64,000 bases of DNA, from the NCBI RefSeq assembly GCF_000378625.1, contig NZ_KB905173.1, positions 1-64,000 of the forward strand, given 5' to 3'. The notes under the pieces are model-generated. The model did no database searches, had not been told where the DNA came from, and saw only the letters and a program-made list of their open reading frames with translations. Origin of the DNA: Colwellia piezophila ATCC BAA-637 (GTDB lineage: Bacteria > Pseudomonadota > Gammaproteobacteria > Enterobacterales > Alteromonadaceae). Shown here piece by piece: positions 62,168 through 64,000 of this stretch (positions within the stretch are counted from its first letter, which is position 1; each line of letters opens with the position of its first letter). The translations under genes were made by a program, and so were the position numbers.

Positions 62168-63772
62168 CTATAAAGCACAAGCCAAGGTGGCGATATCATC
62201 ACCTAGGCAACCATATTTTTTACCTCTGAAGGTAACCACTGCCGGTGCAAGTCTCGGTTGCGTACAACTAAGTAAATTAGAGTTTCCTTGCATAGTCTCA
62301 TAGGCAAGTGCCGGGCTAGCAGGGTTTGCGGTATAAACAACGCCGATATTTACCTCGGGAAATTCGAGTGAAGATGCGGCAGAGTTATTATCGATATTAC
62401 CACTGGCACAGACTAAGTCTTCTGCTAGGTAAGGGTCGTAATTAACGCCGTCGGCAAGTGCATCTGCGCCTACTAAAGCATTAAATCCGGCAATAACGCC
62501 TGCATTGGAAAGTGACTCACCAACGCCACCGTAAAGGATCGCCGGCATCGTTTGGCCCAGCATCAAGGTATAACCTGCAACAATATCGGTAACTAAATCA
62601 CCTCGTGGGTCAGCGCCAGAGCGTGAAATGCTGTTACCGTGAATATTAATGTTCTTAATTAGTGGTGACCAGCCATCGGTCATTGTTGCACCGTAGGTGG
62701 TGGGGTATGCTGAAACATCATCGTTGGCTAAGAAATAACTGGCGATTTCAATGGAAGAGGTTTCGTTATCGGTGAAGTTGTTATTATAAATTTCAACATC
62801 ACTGACTGAAAATATTAACATACCAGTGCCTGGTGGTACGATACCAACCGCCCCTGAGCCGACATTCTCTGCATTATTTGCGATAACTTCATTATTGAAA
62901 ATACGGATGTTGCCGCCATATGCTTGTGTTAAACCAGGAAGGTCAAACGCTAGAATGCCACCGGTGTTTCCTATCGCGACATTGTTATAAACATCGGCCA
63001 TGGTAGAGTTTTCAATTTCAATGCCAGCGACATTATTTTTTGCGACGTTATCTCGAATAACTATATTGTTTGACTGCCCTACATAAACCCCCGCATCTGC
63101 TGAGCCATAAGCATAATTATGCTCTATAAGTATGTTTTGACTTTGTAGTGGGTAAAGTCCATAAGCGCCATTGTCCTCTTCCAAAGGGCCATTCCAGATA
63201 GTGCCGGTATAAGCGATATAAACGCCATTAGCACTGACTACTTTAATGCCATTTTTATTGGCTTCAAGCACGCTAAAGTCTCTGATAGCTATGTTAATAC
63301 CACCTTCGAAGCGAATACCATCATCTCCTGTTGAATTGGTAAAGTCTAAAGTGGTTTCATTGATGCCATAACCTGTGAGGGTAAAATTATCTGCTGCAGC
63401 AATGGCAATAGTTTCAGATACGGTAAAATTCCCTTTTGGCAATACCACGGTAGCGCCTGCGGGTACTTCAAATAACGCTAAGACCAGTTCGTCGGTTATA
63501 TCTTCGCCATCAACTGCAAAGGGTTGAACAAATATCGCATCGGCTGGAAAGGCGAAGCCAGAGCTAGTAACCATAGATGGATCGGCGGTGGCATTTTTAC
63601 CATCTGCACCATCTGCACCATTTGCCCCATCTATGCCCTGAATTCCATCGATGCCATTAGCCCCGTCAATTGCATCGTCAGCGCAGCCTGATATCGTTAG
63701 AGTTGCCAATATGGCGGAAACGAGCAACGATTTTTTCCAATGTTGTTTATTAAAAATACAGCTATTAATCAT
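62168..63772 (-). CDS. Parallel beta-helix lipoprotein with collagen-like linker (TIGR03805-type)
   Basis: Encodes 534 residues. The lipobox TLTISGC (cysteine about residue 29) is followed by a run of eight Gly-x-x triplets (GANGIDGIQGIDGANGADGA, continued), a collagen-like linker at about residues 36-60. Then comes a right-handed beta-helix (about 100-380) with repeated NIxIxxN/V strands (QNILIEHNYAYGS, NIVIRDNVAKNN, DVEIYNNNFTDN), followed by a C-terminal extension with cysteines. The paired diheme cytochrome is 69 bases downstream on the same strand, so they form one operon. Surface or outer-membrane placement fits both anchors. The substrate is unknown; such helices often bind or cleave polysaccharides. 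Confidence 0.82.
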   Translation of the reverse strand: MINSCIFNKQHWKKSLLVSAILATLTISGCADDAIDGANGIDGIQGIDGANGADGADGKNATADPSMVTSSGFAFPADAIFVQPFAVDGEDITDELVLALFEVPAGATVVLPKGNFTVSETIAIAAADNFTLTGYGINETTLDFTNSTGDDGIRFEGGINIAIRDFSVLEANKNGIKVVSANGVYIAYTGTIWNGPLEEDNGAYGLYPLQSQNILIEHNYAYGSADAGVYVGQSNNIVIRDNVAKNNVAGIEIENSTMADVYNNVAIGNTGGILAFDLPGLTQAYGGNIRIFNNEVIANNAENVGSGAVGIVPPGTGMLIFSVSDVEIYNNNFTDNETSSIEIASYFLANDDVSAYPTTYGATMTDGWSPLIKNINIHGNSISRSGADPRGDLVTDIVAGYTLMLGQTMPAILYGGVGESLSNAGVIAGFNALVGADALADGVNYDPYLAEDLVCASGNIDNNSAASSLEFPEVNIGVVYTANPASPALAYETMQGNSNLLSCTQPRLAPAVVTFRGKKYGCLGDDIATLACAL

Positions 63773-64000
63773 ATTTTGCTCTCTTGTTAATGGTTTTTTA
63801 TTGGCAAAGTAAATACAGGATTAACGAAATAATAAAAGTGGACAGGAGAAGAAACCTGCTCGCTTTACTGTTATCTCTATTGATTCAAACTTCATTCACC
63901 CTTGATTGAATCCACAATAGCTCTAATAATGAACTAAGAAAATGATTGATAATTACAAATGTATGATTGTTTACACTTACAATACACATTTAAACATTTA
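63773..64000. other. Upstream region of the beta-helix operon
   Basis: No gene is present; the minus-strand promoter of the beta-helix/cytochrome pair should lie here. I see AT-rich DNA and no confident -35/-10 pair. Confidence 0.3.

Overview
The window looks like chromosomal DNA of a marine, probably cold-adapted gammaproteobacterium of the Alteromonadales, most like Colwellia or a close relative. Supporting signs are the AT-rich coding sequence, the fadBA, ntrBC-glnA and mpl-def-ubiX blocks, an MSHA-type pilin, tandem DUF481 outer-membrane proteins, a TIGR03899 protein and a NagX-type protein. This is inferred from protein character; no rRNA or other marker gene is present.

Layout. (1) About 1-12,700 is accessory DNA. 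It holds the N-terminus of a transposase cut by the window edge, a tight three-gene minus-strand operon (TIGR04255 protein, HTH protein, unknown protein), a protein with a HEPN-like RxxxxH motif, an Mrr/Cap4-like PD-(D/E)XK nuclease, a small wing-helix-like gene behind paired operators, an antitoxin remnant between direct repeats, a wrecked tyrosine recombinase, a poly-A frameshifted small gene, a CubicO-type serine hydrolase, an attC-like site followed by a MazG-like gene, and a PD40 propeller protein. (2) 12,700-18,300 is a compact ECF sigma-factor regulon: sigma, a membrane anti-sigma-like protein with HEAT-like repeats, a DUF4097 protein, a serine hydrolase and a 29-residue-repeat protein. 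Three promoters share CAACCTT-N13-CGT with identical spacing. (3) 18,500-23,400 holds a RAYT-type transposase with a truncated duplicate, a PAS-GGDEF cyclase, an HTH-membrane protein and dispersed repeats. (4) 23,400-53,200 is core chromosome: pilin, Mn-dependent pyrophosphatase, fadBA, a c-di-GMP response regulator, MerC, ntrBC, glnA, DUF481 pair, Hcr-like reductase, mpl, def, ubiX, CheX-like protein, M1 peptidase, zur, nagX and rpsF-priB-rpsR-rplI. (5) 53,200-64,000 carries intergenic repeats and then envelope genes: BamA-like barrel, LysR regulator, DUF4136 lipoprotein, DUF1254 protein, phospholipase A1, and a diheme cytochrome paired with a beta-helix lipoprotein.

Several regulatory links can be read directly. 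glnA has a sigma-54 promoter with two upstream NtrC boxes, and ntrBC lies next to it. nagX has a palindrome with a NagR-like core. merC has paired Zur-like boxes, and zur is also in the window. fadBA has a PsrA-like palindrome. The strongest candidates for something undescribed are the ECF regulon and the accessory minus-strand genes at 294-5238.
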